Below are positions 45,944-54,995 of a DNA stretch of 64,000 nucleotides, piece by piece; the first letter of the stretch is position 1; every line of letters starts with the position of its first letter. The notes beneath the pieces were generated by a model. That model searched no databases. It was not told where the DNA came from and worked only from the letters and a program-made list of their open reading frames with translations. Both the position numbers and the translations under genes were made by a program. Source of the DNA: Aquimarina rhabdastrellae (GTDB lineage: Bacteria > Bacteroidota > Bacteroidia > Flavobacteriales > Flavobacteriaceae); assembly GCA_947387485.1 (NCBI GenBank), contig CANDNT010000006.1, positions 124,001-188,000 of the forward strand. The letters run 5' to 3'.

Positions 45944-48061
45944 TTAATTAAGATTGTTTTTAGTAATGTCTTTTATGGCTTCGTTTACATTTTCAACAGG
46001 ATATTTACAAGCGTTATTTACGCAGGTGTAGATTAAAGTTTCGTTGTGAGAATACCTTAACTTTAATAAAGGCATCTCAGAATTATGAAGGCTACCAGCA
46101 ACTAACTTATTAGGAATATAATGGTTTTGTAATTCTTTTGTTTTTTCAAAAGCATCTTTTCCTACGATAACAATTTCATAGAAATCATCACTAAGTGTAA
46201 GCATAAGGTCTAACCAATTTGAATATCCCATAGGATAGTCATTAATATGCGGTTTTATAGTATGTAACATGGCCTTGCTAATATCTTTAAACTGTGTATT
46301 GTCAAAATAATGTGATAGTAGAAATAAGTTTTTTGCCATAATAGAATTTGATGCTGGAATTACATTATCGCTGTATTCTATAGCTCTAGTAATGAGTTTT
46401 GGATCTAAATCTGAAGTAAAATAGAATAACTGTTTTTGAGTATCGTAAAAATGAGCTAAAGCGTATGTTGTTAGTGAGTTAGAAATATCGAGCCATTGAG
46501 GATCAAAAGTGTTTTGATATAATGCAATAAAACTATCAATTACAGTAGCATAATCCTCTAGATAACCATTAATAGCACTTTTTCCATTTTTATAAGTATG
46601 TAATAAACGACTATCATTTTGTAGTTGCTTTTCTTTAATGAAATTAGCATTTTTAATGGCTATATCAAGAAACTCAACATCTCCAAAAACACGATAAGCA
46701 TCAAGATAGCCTTTAAGCATTAGAGCATTCCATGAAGTTAGGGATTTATCATCTAATCTAGGAGGATTCCTTTTAGACCTATACTCAAGTAAGAGTGTTT
46801 TCCACTGTGATAATTTCTGTAAAAGAGTGGTCATCTCTATCTGGTGAGCTTGAGCAAAATCGATGTTGGATTGATTACGTATTAAAACATAGTTTTCTTT
46901 TTCCCATAATCCATAAGAATTGATATTATAATAAGCAGCAAATAATTCAAAATCCTTACCTAATAGACTCTTTAACTCAGGTGTAGTCCATATATAAAAA
47001 ACACCTTCTTCAAGATCACCTTCTGGAGTAAGACTATCTGCATCTAGAGAAGAATAAAAAATACCATCTTCTGTAGTTAATTCTCTTTTTACAAAACTTA
47101 GAGTCTCATATACCACAGTTTTATACCATTCATCTTTTGTAGCCAAATATGCATCTGCATATAAGCTTACCAATTGTGCATTGTCATAAAGCATTTTTTC
47201 AAAATGAGGAACATGCCATTTTGTATCGGTAGCATATCTTGCAAAACCACCACCTACGTGATCATAAACACCACCATAAGACATTTGATTTAAAGTAGTC
47301 TTTACATAAGATAATAAACTATCATTTTGACTTTGATAAGCATAGCGCAAAAGAAAGTGATAGTTATTAGGCATCATAAATTTAGGAGCAGTACGAGTAC
47401 CTCCCTTTTTGTGATCAAAATTTGTACTCCACTTATCAATTTGAGTGTTGATAAACTGTTTTTCAAATTCCATTTTTTCCTCATTAGGAAGAATAGTTTC
47501 TGAAGCTTGAATACCTTGTTCAAGGTTTGTTGCAAATTCAACGAGCTTTTCAGGTTGTTCTTTATGCAAACGAGCAATTTGCTGTAATGATTCTATCCAA
47601 TGCTCTTTTCTATAATAAGTTCCACCCCAGATAGGTCTTCCGTCAGGTAAAGCTACTACGTTAAGTGGCCAACCACCTCTACCAGTCATTAATTGTACCG
47701 CAGTCATATAAACTTGATCGATGTCTGGACGTTCCTCTCGATCGATTTTAATACTAATATAATCGTCATTCATCACTTTTGCTACGGCAAGATCTTCAAA
47801 ACTTTCATGTTCCATTACATGACACCAATGACAAGCAGCATAACCTACACTGATAATAATAAGCTTATTTTCTTTTTTAGCCTGTTGTAAAACATCTTGA
47901 TTCCAGGGTTTCCAATCTACAGGATTATGAGCATGTTGTAACAGATAAGGACTAGTTTCGTGAATAAGATCATTGGTGAATTGGTGTTCCATAACATCAG
48001 TATTTTGGCTATTGCAAGCAAAAGTAATAACAACAGAGAGAAGAAAAAGTATAGATTTCAT
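45944..48061 (-). CDS. DUF255/YyaL-type thioredoxin-domain lipoprotein
   Basis: A 705-residue protein with an N-terminal lipobox (FAC, Cys16) and then the DUF255 start [22 protein letters not shown], a thioredoxin-like domain with the redox pair CHWC (Cys77, Cys80), MEHESFED and [22 protein letters not shown]. The remaining 500 residues form an alpha-alpha barrel like that of N-acylglucosamine 2-epimerase-type proteins; [17 protein letters not shown] is one such helix. This matches the SSP411/YyaL family, whose role is poorly known. The lipoprotein form in the periplasm suggests a secreted thiol function. Confidence 0.88.
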   Translation of the reverse strand: MKSILFLLSVVITFACNSQNTDVMEHQFTNDLIHETSPYLLQHAHNPVDWKPWNQDVLQQAKKENKLIIISVGYAACHWCHVMEHESFEDLAVAKVMNDDYISIKIDREERPDIDQVYMTAVQLMTGRGGWPLNVVALPDGRPIWGGTYYRKEHWIESLQQIARLHKEQPEKLVEFATNLEQGIQASETILPNEEKMEFEKQFINTQIDKWSTNFDHKKGGTRTAPKFMMPNNYHFLLRYAYQSQNDSLLSYVKTTLNQMSYGGVYDHVGGGFARYATDTKWHVPHFEKMLYDNAQLVSLYADAYLATKDEWYKTVVYETLSFVKRELTTEDGIFYSSLDADSLTPEGDLEEGVFYIWTTPELKSLLGKDFELFAAYYNINSYGLWEKENYVLIRNQSNIDFAQAHQIEMTTLLQKLSQWKTLLLEYRSKRNPPRLDDKSLTSWNALMLKGYLDAYRVFGDVEFLDIAIKNANFIKEKQLQNDSRLLHTYKNGKSAINGYLEDYATVIDSFIALYQNTFDPQWLDISNSLTTYALAHFYDTQKQLFYFTSDLDPKLITRAIEYSDNVIPASNSIMAKNLFLLSHYFDNTQFKDISKAMLHTIKPHINDYPMGYSNWLDLMLTLSDDFYEIVIVGKDAFEKTKELQNHYIPNKLVAGSLHNSEMPLLKLRYSHNETLIYTCVNNACKYPVENVNEAIKDITKNNLN

Positions 48062-48148
48062 AAAGTTATATGCGAAATGTTAAATAACAAAAATGATAGA
48101 GACAATACAAGAATACAATATTAAAATCCTGAAATGAGCTACAAAAAA

Positions 48149-48190
48149 AGCGTCTCTTTCTTATTTAAGAAACGCTATGTTTTTTTATTA
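48149..48190 (-). terminator. Intrinsic terminator for dodecin gene
   Basis: On the forward strand AGCG, a TCTC bulge, TTTCTTA, TT, TAAGAAA, CGCT. On the reverse strand it ends with CGCTTTTTTTGTAG, a proper T run after the dodecin gene that ends at 48228. Confidence 0.75.
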
Positions 48191-48227
48191 TGTCGGAAAT
48201 TACTTTTTGTAATTTCAAAAAAGAATG

Positions 48228-48428
48228 TTAATCAATTTCAAAAGTGATTCTCAGATTTACTCTAAACTCTGTGATGTCGTTATCTTTTACAGCAGCACTT
48301 TGCTCAGCAACATAAACAGATCTAATGTTTTTAACAGATTTTGCAGCTTGTTTTACTGCATTGCGAGTAGCATCTTCCCAACTTTTTTCAGAATTCGCTA
48401 AAACTTCAATAACTTTTAAGATTGCCAT
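48228..48428 (-). CDS. Dodecin (flavin-binding protein)
   Basis: A 66-residue dodecin, a 12-subunit flavin storage and buffer protein. The flavin-stacking tryptophan lies in SWEDATRNAVKQAAKSVKNIRSV, given here as SEKSWEDATRNAV, and the C-terminus ends with FRVNLRITFEID. The length is normal. It is transcribed alone with its own terminator. The 180-base gap on its upstream side holds no clear promoter box. Confidence 0.95.
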   Translation of the reverse strand: MAILKVIEVLANSEKSWEDATRNAVKQAAKSVKNIRSVYVAEQSAAVKDNDITEFRVNLRITFEID

Positions 48429-48608
48429 AGTTTGATTTTTATATTAATAATCTTTGTTATTATCTAATATACAGTAATATAGTGATTTTTTGAAATAATT
48501 TTTGAAGAATATTTCGCATAGTTTTTAATGTTTTCATAACATTGCAATATCGCTTTTTTCAGATATTTAAAAGATTTTTGCGATTTGTAATAAATTAGTT
48601 AGTTTTTA

Positions 48609-50870
48609 ATGGAACAAATTTACATTATTATGCTAGTGGCATTGTTTGCCTTAGCTATTACAGATTTGGTAGTTGGGGTTAGTAATGATGCCGTGAATTT
48701 CTTAAATTCAGCTATTGGATCTAAAGCAATTTCTATGCGCACAATTATGATTGTTGCTAGTGTAGGTATTGCTATGGGAGCTATCTTTTCAAGTGGACTT
48801 ATGGAAGTTGCTAGAAAAGGGATTTTTCTACCTGATCAATACAGTTATGATGAGATTATGACCATTTTTATGGCCGTCATGATAACCGATGTACTACTGC
48901 TGGATTTCTTTAATTCAATAGGGTTACCTACTTCGACGACGGTGTCTATTGTATTTGAATTATTAGGAGCAGCAGTGAGTGTTGCCATAATTAAACTGTA
49001 TAATACAACAGGAAATTACGCAGAATTAGCAACTTATATAAATGGAGATAAAGCAACAGAAATTATTATAGGGATACTGCTCTCGGTCGTTATCGCTTTT
49101 AGTATAGGAGCTATAGTACAATATATCTCCAGGTTGGTATTTTCTTTTCAGTTTGAAAAGAGAATTAAATATGCAGGAGCAATTTTTGGAGGGTTAGCAA
49201 TTGCAGCTATTACATATTTTATATTGATAAAAGGATTAAAAAGTATTTCTTTTATTGACGGTGATGCTAAGACTTACATAAAAGAAAATACATTTATTAT
49301 CATATTTGGGAGTTTTATATTCTGGACGATAGTATCTCAACTTATCATGTCTGTATTTAAAGCAAACATTCTTAAGTTGATTATTGTAATAGGTACTTTT
49401 GCATTAGCATTGGCATTCTCAGGTAATGATTTAGTAAACTTTATTGGGGTTCCTATAGCAGCATTACAATCTTATGGATTATGGTTTGATGCAAATCAAG
49501 CTACAGGAGTGTTACCATCTGAGTTTATGATGTCTGGATTATCTGGTAAAGTTGAGACACCAGAATTCTTATTAATCATTGCAGGAATCATTATGGTAGT
49601 AACCTTGTGGTTCTCTAGTAAAGCACGATCTGTTGTAGAAACAGGAGTTAACTTATCTAGACAAGGAGATGGAGATGAAAAATTTCAGCCAAACTTCTTA
49701 TCAAGAACAATAGTTCGTTATTCTGTATCGATTAGTAATGCAATTAGTTTTATCATTCCTAAAGAAGTACAAAAGAAAATAGATGCACAGTTTCAAAAGC
49801 CAGATGAAGCAACAACTAAACGTATAGACGCTCCTGCCTTTGATATGGTTAGAGCTTCTGTAAACTTAATGGTAGCAAGTATTTTAATTAGTATAGGTAC
49901 GAATCTTAAATTACCATTATCAACGACATATGTAACGTTTATGGTTGCAATGGGATCATCTTTGGCAGATAGAGCTTGGGATAGAGAAAGTGCTGTGTAT
50001 CGTGTAGCAGGAGTAGTGAATGTTGTAGGAGGATGGTTTGTAACTGCACTGGTAGCATTTACTGCAGCAGCAATATTTGCAGCAATTATTTCTTTTGGAG
50101 GAATCATTGCTATTGCCATCTTATTCTTGACAGCAACGGTATTAATTATACGTAGTGCTATTATACATTCTAGAAAACTTAAAGAAGAAAAAAGCAATAA
50201 GAAGTATAATAGAAATGATATTATTACTATTCATGAGATTACTAGTGAAAGTTCAGAGAATATTTCTAGAGTAATAGGTGGAGTAAATAAAATATTTACC
50301 AATACAGTAGATAATCTAGGGTTACAAGATTTAAGTAAGCTTAAAAAGAATAAGAAGAACTTAAAGAAATTAGAGTCAGAGATCGATGAATTAAAAAGTA
50401 ATATTTATTACTTCATTAAATCATTAGATGAAGATTCGGTTGAAGCAAGTAACTTCTATATTCTTACGCTGGATCATTTACAAGATATGGTTCAGTCGAT
50501 AGGATTCATTGCTAGAAATAGTTATGAGCACGTAAACAATAATCATAAAAACCTTAAATTTAATCAGATTAGAGATTTAAAAGGTGTAGATCAATTGATA
50601 CAACAAATCTTTGATCAAATGAAAGAAACTTTTGATAATTATTCTTTTGAGACTATTGATAGTTTAATAGCAGATAATAGAGAATTATTAGATAAAGTAT
50701 CTGGATTGATTCAAAAGCAAATCACTAGAATCAGAACTTCTGAAACGAGTCCGAAAAACACAAAACTATATTTTGGGTTATTGTTAGAAACAAAAGATTT
50801 AGTGACTTCTGTAATGAGTCTATTAGAATTATTCCAGAATTATCATAAAGAAGCAAAGAGAGAGTTCTAA
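48609..50870 (+). CDS. PiT family phosphate transporter with PhoU-like C-terminal region
   Basis: A 753-residue inner membrane transporter with about ten membrane helices. Two inverted repeat signatures are present: VVGVSNDAVNFLNSAIGSKA near residue 20 and FSGNDLVNFIGVPIAALQS near 275, both with the Asn-Asp core of PiT proteins. After about residue 530 comes a soluble coiled-coil part of roughly 215 residues (LKKLESEIDELKSNIYYFIKSL and HLQDMVQSIGFIARNSYEHV) that resembles a PhoU-like regulatory domain. Phosphate is the likely substrate; sulfate transport is known for some distant PiT relatives. Confidence 0.9.
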   Translation: MEQIYIIMLVALFALAITDLVVGVSNDAVNFLNSAIGSKAISMRTIMIVASVGIAMGAIFSSGLMEVARKGIFLPDQYSYDEIMTIFMAVMITDVLLLDFFNSIGLPTSTTVSIVFELLGAAVSVAIIKLYNTTGNYAELATYINGDKATEIIIGILLSVVIAFSIGAIVQYISRLVFSFQFEKRIKYAGAIFGGLAIAAITYFILIKGLKSISFIDGDAKTYIKENTFIIIFGSFIFWTIVSQLIMSVFKANILKLIIVIGTFALALAFSGNDLVNFIGVPIAALQSYGLWFDANQATGVLPSEFMMSGLSGKVETPEFLLIIAGIIMVVTLWFSSKARSVVETGVNLSRQGDGDEKFQPNFLSRTIVRYSVSISNAISFIIPKEVQKKIDAQFQKPDEATTKRIDAPAFDMVRASVNLMVASILISIGTNLKLPLSTTYVTFMVAMGSSLADRAWDRESAVYRVAGVVNVVGGWFVTALVAFTAAAIFAAIISFGGIIAIAILFLTATVLIIRSAIIHSRKLKEEKSNKKYNRNDIITIHEITSESSENISRVIGGVNKIFTNTVDNLGLQDLSKLKKNKKNLKKLESEIDELKSNIYYFIKSLDEDSVEASNFYILTLDHLQDMVQSIGFIARNSYEHVNNNHKNLKFNQIRDLKGVDQLIQQIFDQMKETFDNYSFETIDSLIADNRELLDKVSGLIQKQITRIRTSETSPKNTKLYFGLLLETKDLVTSVMSLLELFQNYHKEAKREF

Positions 50871-50887
50871 AAGAGCTTATAAACTAT

Positions 50888-50926
50888 AAAAAAAGCCTCG
50901 GTTGAATTACAACCGAGGCTTTTTTA
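50888..50926. terminator. Bidirectional terminator between PiT and NifU genes
   Basis: AAAAAGCCTCGGTTG and CAACCGAGGCTTTTT pair around a five-base AATTA loop. It serves the forward PiT gene ending at 50870 and the reverse gene ending at 50945. Confidence 0.9.
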
Positions 50927-50944
50927 TGAAATTGAAGAAATGTT

Positions 50945-51847
50945 TTAGCCGTTAATAGCTTCAACAGTTGAAACCTGACCTTTAAGCATTTCTTTAAGCA
51001 TATTTTCAATACCATTCTTTAATGTAAATGTTGATGATGGACATCCACTACAAGCACCTTGTAAAATTACTTTTACAACTTTACTTTGTGGATCATAAGA
51101 GTCAAACATAATATTACCACCATCGCTAGCTACAGCAGGTTTGATATATTCTTCTATAATGTTTACGATTTCTTTAGAAGTATTATCTAATTGTTCAAAT
51201 TGTTGTTCTGCTTCTTGCTGGATTTGCTGCTTATCCAAATTAATATTAGGAGAAAGAATTTCTTTACCAGAAGCAATATAAGTTCTTAATAACTCACGAA
51301 CCTCCATAGTAATATCATTCCAGTCTGCTACATCAAACTTGGTAATAGAGATATAATTCTCATCGATATAAACTTCTTTAACAAAAGGGAAATGAAATAA
51401 CTGTTGGATTAGTGGAGCATCCTTAGTCTCATCGATGTTTTTAAATTCATAACCTTTAAGTACTAATTTTTTATTAGCTACAAATTTAAGAACAGATGGA
51501 TTAGGAGTACTTTCTGCATAGATAGTTACAGGAACTTGCTTTGCTGTTGTAGTTGGGGTGATAACAGGTTTTCCTTCGTTAAGGTAAGCTTGTATTTGAG
51601 TAGCCACTTCTTCTTGTACATCTTCCCATTCAACAATATTGTATTTTTCAATAGCAACAAAGTTTTGTGAGATATAAACTTTTTTTACAAAAGGAAGGTA
51701 GAATAATTGTTGTGCAAGAGGAGATTCTTTTGCATGATCAATATTTTCAAACTCGTAACTCGTATGTTGAGTTAAGAATTCATTGGCTTCAAACTTAACA
51801 ATGTTTTTGTTTGAAGTTGTTTCTATTTTAATTGTGAATTTTTCCAT
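50945..51847 (-). CDS. Nfu-type iron-sulfur scaffold with two N-terminal domains
   Basis: A 300-residue scaffold that hands Fe-S clusters to target proteins. Two related Nfu-N domains are in tandem: the first (about 1-95) with LFYLPFVKKVYISQNFVAIEK, given in part as FVKKVYISQNFVAI, and the second (about 108-200) with FHFPFVKEVYIDENYISI. The C-terminal NifU domain holds GACSGCPSS with Cys266 and Cys269 as cluster ligands. Most Nfu proteins carry one such N domain. It is divergent from the PorP/SprF gene across a long gene-free region. Confidence 0.9.
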   Translation of the reverse strand: MEKFTIKIETTSNKNIVKFEANEFLTQHTSYEFENIDHAKESPLAQQLFYLPFVKKVYISQNFVAIEKYNIVEWEDVQEEVATQIQAYLNEGKPVITPTTTAKQVPVTIYAESTPNPSVLKFVANKKLVLKGYEFKNIDETKDAPLIQQLFHFPFVKEVYIDENYISITKFDVADWNDITMEVRELLRTYIASGKEILSPNINLDKQQIQQEAEQQFEQLDNTSKEIVNIIEEYIKPAVASDGGNIMFDSYDPQSKVVKVILQGACSGCPSSTFTLKNGIENMLKEMLKGQVSTVEAING

Positions 51848-51929
51848 AAGGCATAGTGTATTCCAACACTTTATTAATAATTAATAACTTAAAAAAGCTA
51901 TTTATAACATAGCGAATTTTTAATTGGTG

Positions 51930-51937
51930 CAAATTTA
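51930..51937 (-). promoter_or_regulatory. -7 box for the Nfu gene
   Basis: Reverse strand TAAATTTG, a match to TAnnTTTG, 83 bases before the start codon at 51847. A TTTG on the reverse strand at 51954-51957 gives a 16-base spacer, shorter than usual. Confidence 0.45.
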
Positions 51938-52314
51938 CTAAAAATTGAGAGTTCAAATAAAATGTAATTGATGTTTTGTAGATAGTGAGCTTATCATTTT
52001 ATATACATTTTAGTAAGCTGAATAATAGAAAACTAGCAAAGATTTGATATAATAAGATAAAAATCATATCGATAGATTTTAGATTCACATTAAAACCCAA
52101 CTTTAATTCAAAGAATGATGTAATAAATTATGATGAAATATTATTCTATTTTGATACATAATTAACTATTGTATAGTCTTTTTTTGATATTTATAAGGTT
52201 GTTAATTAATAATATGTAAAAAAAGTAATAGTATTTTTATGTGATTAAAAACCATAATGTTAATAAGGGAAAATAAAATGAAATACCTTGATTTTACTGA
52301 GGTTTAAAGGTTTT

Positions 52315-52332
52315 TTTTAGATGAATCTAAAA
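52315..52332. promoter_or_regulatory. 18-base palindrome upstream of porP/sprF
   Basis: TTTTAGATGAATCTAAAA: perfect 8-base arms around GA, about 195 bases before the PorP/SprF start. A candidate binding site for a dimeric regulator. Confidence 0.35.
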
Positions 52333-52526
52333 GAATATCGATTAACATTTGATAGCGATGGTGGGCATTCTTTAAATAAAATGCAGCTTAAAAGTTATAT
52401 ATTTAACTAGAATCTAAACACGTATAAGGCTTATAATACCTAAGTTAGGAATAAAATAAGTTGAAAAAATTACTGTTTATTTAATTACACAATGACTCAA
52501 TTATTTCTGTAAAGAACTAAACTAAC

Positions 52527-53546
52527 ATGACCGTAAAAAACTACTTATGGGGGGTAATCACTTTGGTGATGATCACTTTTTCTAATGCTCAAGAAGGAGT
52601 TCCTATTTATACAGATTATTTATCGGATAATTTATATTTAATTCATCCGTCAATGGCTGGAGCAGCAAATGCTAATAAATTGAGATTAACAGCTCGACAA
52701 CAATGGTTTGATGTTGATGATGCGCCTAATTTACAAACTTTAAATCTTAGTTCTAGAATAGGAGATAAAGTAGGGATAGGAGGAATAATATATAATGATG
52801 AAAATGCAAATTTTGTTCAGACAGGAGCATATTTGACATTTGCGTATCATTTATTGTTTTCTAGAGATAAAACAGATTTAAATCAATTATCTTTTGGTTT
52901 AAGTACAGCATTCATTCAGGCTAAATTAGACGAAACTAATTTAGATCCTATTAATAATCCGGATCCTGTAGTAGCAGGAATAGTACAAAAAGATTCATAC
53001 TTTAATGTAGATGTGGGGATTTCATATAATTTTCTTGAGTTCTATTCACATTTTACAATTAAAAACATATTACCCACGACAAGAGATATCTTTGACAATG
53101 GCACACCTATACGAGAATCTAATAATCAGAGACGTTATATTGCTTCTTTAGGGTATGTATATGCTTTAGGAGATGATACATGGAGCATCGAACCTTCTGT
53201 ATTATTTCAGGCTACAGATCAGACCAAAGAAAGTACTATAGATGTTAATGCAAAAGTGTATAAAGAGCTTGACTTTGGTAAATTTTGGGGAGGGATATCT
53301 TATAGAAGAAGTCTTGATGGTGCCGAGTTCACTTCTGATGGATCTTCTATAGAAAGTCAAAACCTACAATATATAACACCGTTTTTGGGAGTTAACTATA
53401 AGAACTTTGTATTTGGGTATACCTACAGTTATCAATCAAATTCTGTAGTATTAAGTGATGGAGGTTTTCATCAATTAACAATAGGATATGATTTTGGTAA
53501 GCGTAAAGAACATTATTCATGTAAATGCCCTGCCGTAAATTATTAA
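52527..53546 (+). CDS. PorP/SprF family type IX secretion membrane protein
   Basis: A 339-residue outer membrane protein with a signal peptide ending at FSNAQ (about residue 21). The family start YTDYLSDNLYLIHPSMAGAANANKLRLTARQQW, quoted here as LYLIHPSMAGAA, is plain, followed by a barrel (SLGYVYALGDD and TIGYDFGKR). PorP/SprF proteins help export or surface attachment of type IX secreted adhesins, each often next to one large cargo gene. No cargo gene lies in the window beside this copy. The C-terminus, EHYSCKCPAVNY, extends a little past the last strand. Confidence 0.9.
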   Translation: MTVKNYLWGVITLVMITFSNAQEGVPIYTDYLSDNLYLIHPSMAGAANANKLRLTARQQWFDVDDAPNLQTLNLSSRIGDKVGIGGIIYNDENANFVQTGAYLTFAYHLLFSRDKTDLNQLSFGLSTAFIQAKLDETNLDPINNPDPVVAGIVQKDSYFNVDVGISYNFLEFYSHFTIKNILPTTRDIFDNGTPIRESNNQRRYIASLGYVYALGDDTWSIEPSVLFQATDQTKESTIDVNAKVYKELDFGKFWGGISYRRSLDGAEFTSDGSSIESQNLQYITPFLGVNYKNFVFGYTYSYQSNSVVLSDGGFHQLTIGYDFGKRKEHYSCKCPAVNY

Positions 53547-53550
53547 TTGA

Positions 53551-53593
53551 TAAAAAAAGAGGATTCAAAATCAATTTGAATCCTCTTTTTTTA
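53551..53593. terminator. Bidirectional terminator after porP/sprF
   Basis: AAAGAGGATTCAAA and TTTGAATCCTCTTT pair around a five-base loop with A and T runs on both sides. It ends the forward PorP/SprF gene at 53546 and the reverse VWA gene at 53598. Confidence 0.9.
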
Positions 53594-53597
53594 TATA

Positions 53598-54758
53598 CTA
53601 TTTCCAAGTAAATGATTTAGCTTTTCCTTGTTTTTTAATAGCGTTTATCAAAGCATCTTCTAAATTGTTTTTATCAGTTTTTTTTTGATTTTTGATATAG
53701 TCTTTTCTTTTTGTGTTTAACAATTGAATTTGCTGTTGAATGTCTTTTCTTTCAGCACTTTTTTCAAGAATATATTGCTTGATTTCTTTTTGAGATTTGC
53801 CTTTTAATGAAGTTGGCAAAGCATTCTTTTTAATAGTTGTAATGACTTCTTTGTTTGTGGTGTAAGCATCTACTAAGTCCCAAGAGCTATTAGTATAAAA
53901 CTTAGAACTCTTACTTACAGCTCTACTTACACCATTAGCAGGACTATAAGCTTTGGCATTGTCATCTTGTATCTCTTGAAGTTCTAATTTTTCTTCGCCT
54001 TCTTGACCATAATGAACATAAGTATTATTAAGTCTATGATTTAAATCCATGATTTCGGTATCATATGGAGTGGCAACATAAACAGTTTTTTGGTTATGAT
54101 CTATAGCAGTGTATTCGCCATCGGTTAATAAAGCTCCATCTTTCCATTTAGACTGAATACCTTGCGCATAATTACCACAAAATATAGTATTAATAGTGAT
54201 GTCTTTTTCATTTGCATCAAGAGCTGCATCTTTATAAAATATAGGACCTTGAGTAAAAGGTTCATTACCCGCAATGAAAACTAGTTTTAGATGCTCATTG
54301 CTCTTTTTCCAGTCTAATGTGGTAATAGCATTAGAGATAGCTTGACCACAATATTCACTTCCTCCATTTGTAGTTAAAGCGAAAAGTTCTTTTGATATAA
54401 GATCTAAATCTTCAGAAAAACTAAGAACTTGCCTTATATAGCCATCATTTTTCTCAAGATCATCATTACCATATTCATATAATGCAATCTGTAATTTTAT
54501 ACTGTGATCACCACATTCTGCATAGGATAACTCATTAATAATATCCCATAATTGAGCTTTGGCTTGATCAATAAGACCATCCATACTATTGCTTGTATCT
54601 AGTAGTAAGGCTACTTGAATGTTTCGTAGATCAGGATCAACCTTTGTGGTAAGTAAAGTGCGATAAGTATCATCTACAGTTGGATACGTTGCGTTACCTC
54701 TACAAGACATATGTATACCACATATCAGTAGTAAGTTTATAAAAAGAATTCTTCCCAT
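53598..54758 (-). CDS. VWA-domain secreted (probably lipo-) protein
   Basis: A 386-residue protein with a von Willebrand factor A domain that would bind a metal through the MIDAS sequence DTSNS (residues 54-58, Asp-x-Ser-x-Ser) after a hydrophobic start. Cys19 could be a lipidation site in IHMSC, but the lipobox is weak. VWA text such as LLLDTSNSM, GGSEYCGQAISNAI and LKLVFIAGNEPFTQG is clear. The C-terminal 100 residues are charged and coiled-coil-like. An upstream in-frame start at 54923 gives no extra sense; ATG 54758 begins the signal. Ligand unknown. Confidence 0.82.
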   Translation of the reverse strand: MGRILFINLLLICGIHMSCRGNATYPTVDDTYRTLLTTKVDPDLRNIQVALLLDTSNSMDGLIDQAKAQLWDIINELSYAECGDHSIKLQIALYEYGNDDLEKNDGYIRQVLSFSEDLDLISKELFALTTNGGSEYCGQAISNAITTLDWKKSNEHLKLVFIAGNEPFTQGPIFYKDAALDANEKDITINTIFCGNYAQGIQSKWKDGALLTDGEYTAIDHNQKTVYVATPYDTEIMDLNHRLNNTYVHYGQEGEEKLELQEIQDDNAKAYSPANGVSRAVSKSSKFYTNSSWDLVDAYTTNKEVITTIKKNALPTSLKGKSQKEIKQYILEKSAERKDIQQQIQLLNTKRKDYIKNQKKTDKNNLEDALINAIKKQGKAKSFTWK

Positions 54759-54904
54759 TTTGATAAATTTTAAACTGTTGATTTTTTGTTTACATAAAGA
54801 TAAGAGCAACAAAAATGCCAAAATATTCAAAATGAGTATAGTGTTATGTTCAATGAGTAAAAGTAGAGTTTTAACGAGGTAAGTTAGACAATGTAATTGC
54901 AAAA

Positions 54905-54919
54905 AGTGTTGAAAACACT
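54905..54919. promoter_or_regulatory. Inverted repeat between divergent VWA and sensor kinase genes
   Basis: AGTGTT, GAA, AACACT. It lies in the 237-base space between two divergent starts, flanked by GCAAAA on both sides. A possible regulator site, not supported by anything else. The gap holds no other gene that I can see. Confidence 0.3.
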
Positions 54920-54995
54920 GCAAAACATCGGATACGAATTTTATTATCCCAAAGAAAACATCTAAGTTTAAGGTTTAGAAATTGGGTTTTGATTA

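Larger units (their letters stand above)
51848..52526. other. 679-base gene-free region between nfu and porP/sprF
   Basis: No gene longer than a few dozen codons is supported here. It holds a reverse-strand -7 box at 51930-51937 and an 18-base palindrome at 52315-52332. A 29-codon frame at 52321-52410 overlaps the palindrome and has no support. The DNA is AT-rich with many short runs and no tRNA or ncRNA that I can name. Confidence 0.6.

Noticed and set aside
48228-48428. Dodecin as a new small regulator
   Set aside because: It has the conserved flavin-binding tryptophan and the family ending, so it is an ordinary dodecin.
52321-52410. 29-codon frame in the gene-free region
   Set aside because: It starts inside the 18-base palindrome, has no signal or motif, and short frames like this are common by chance in AT-rich DNA.
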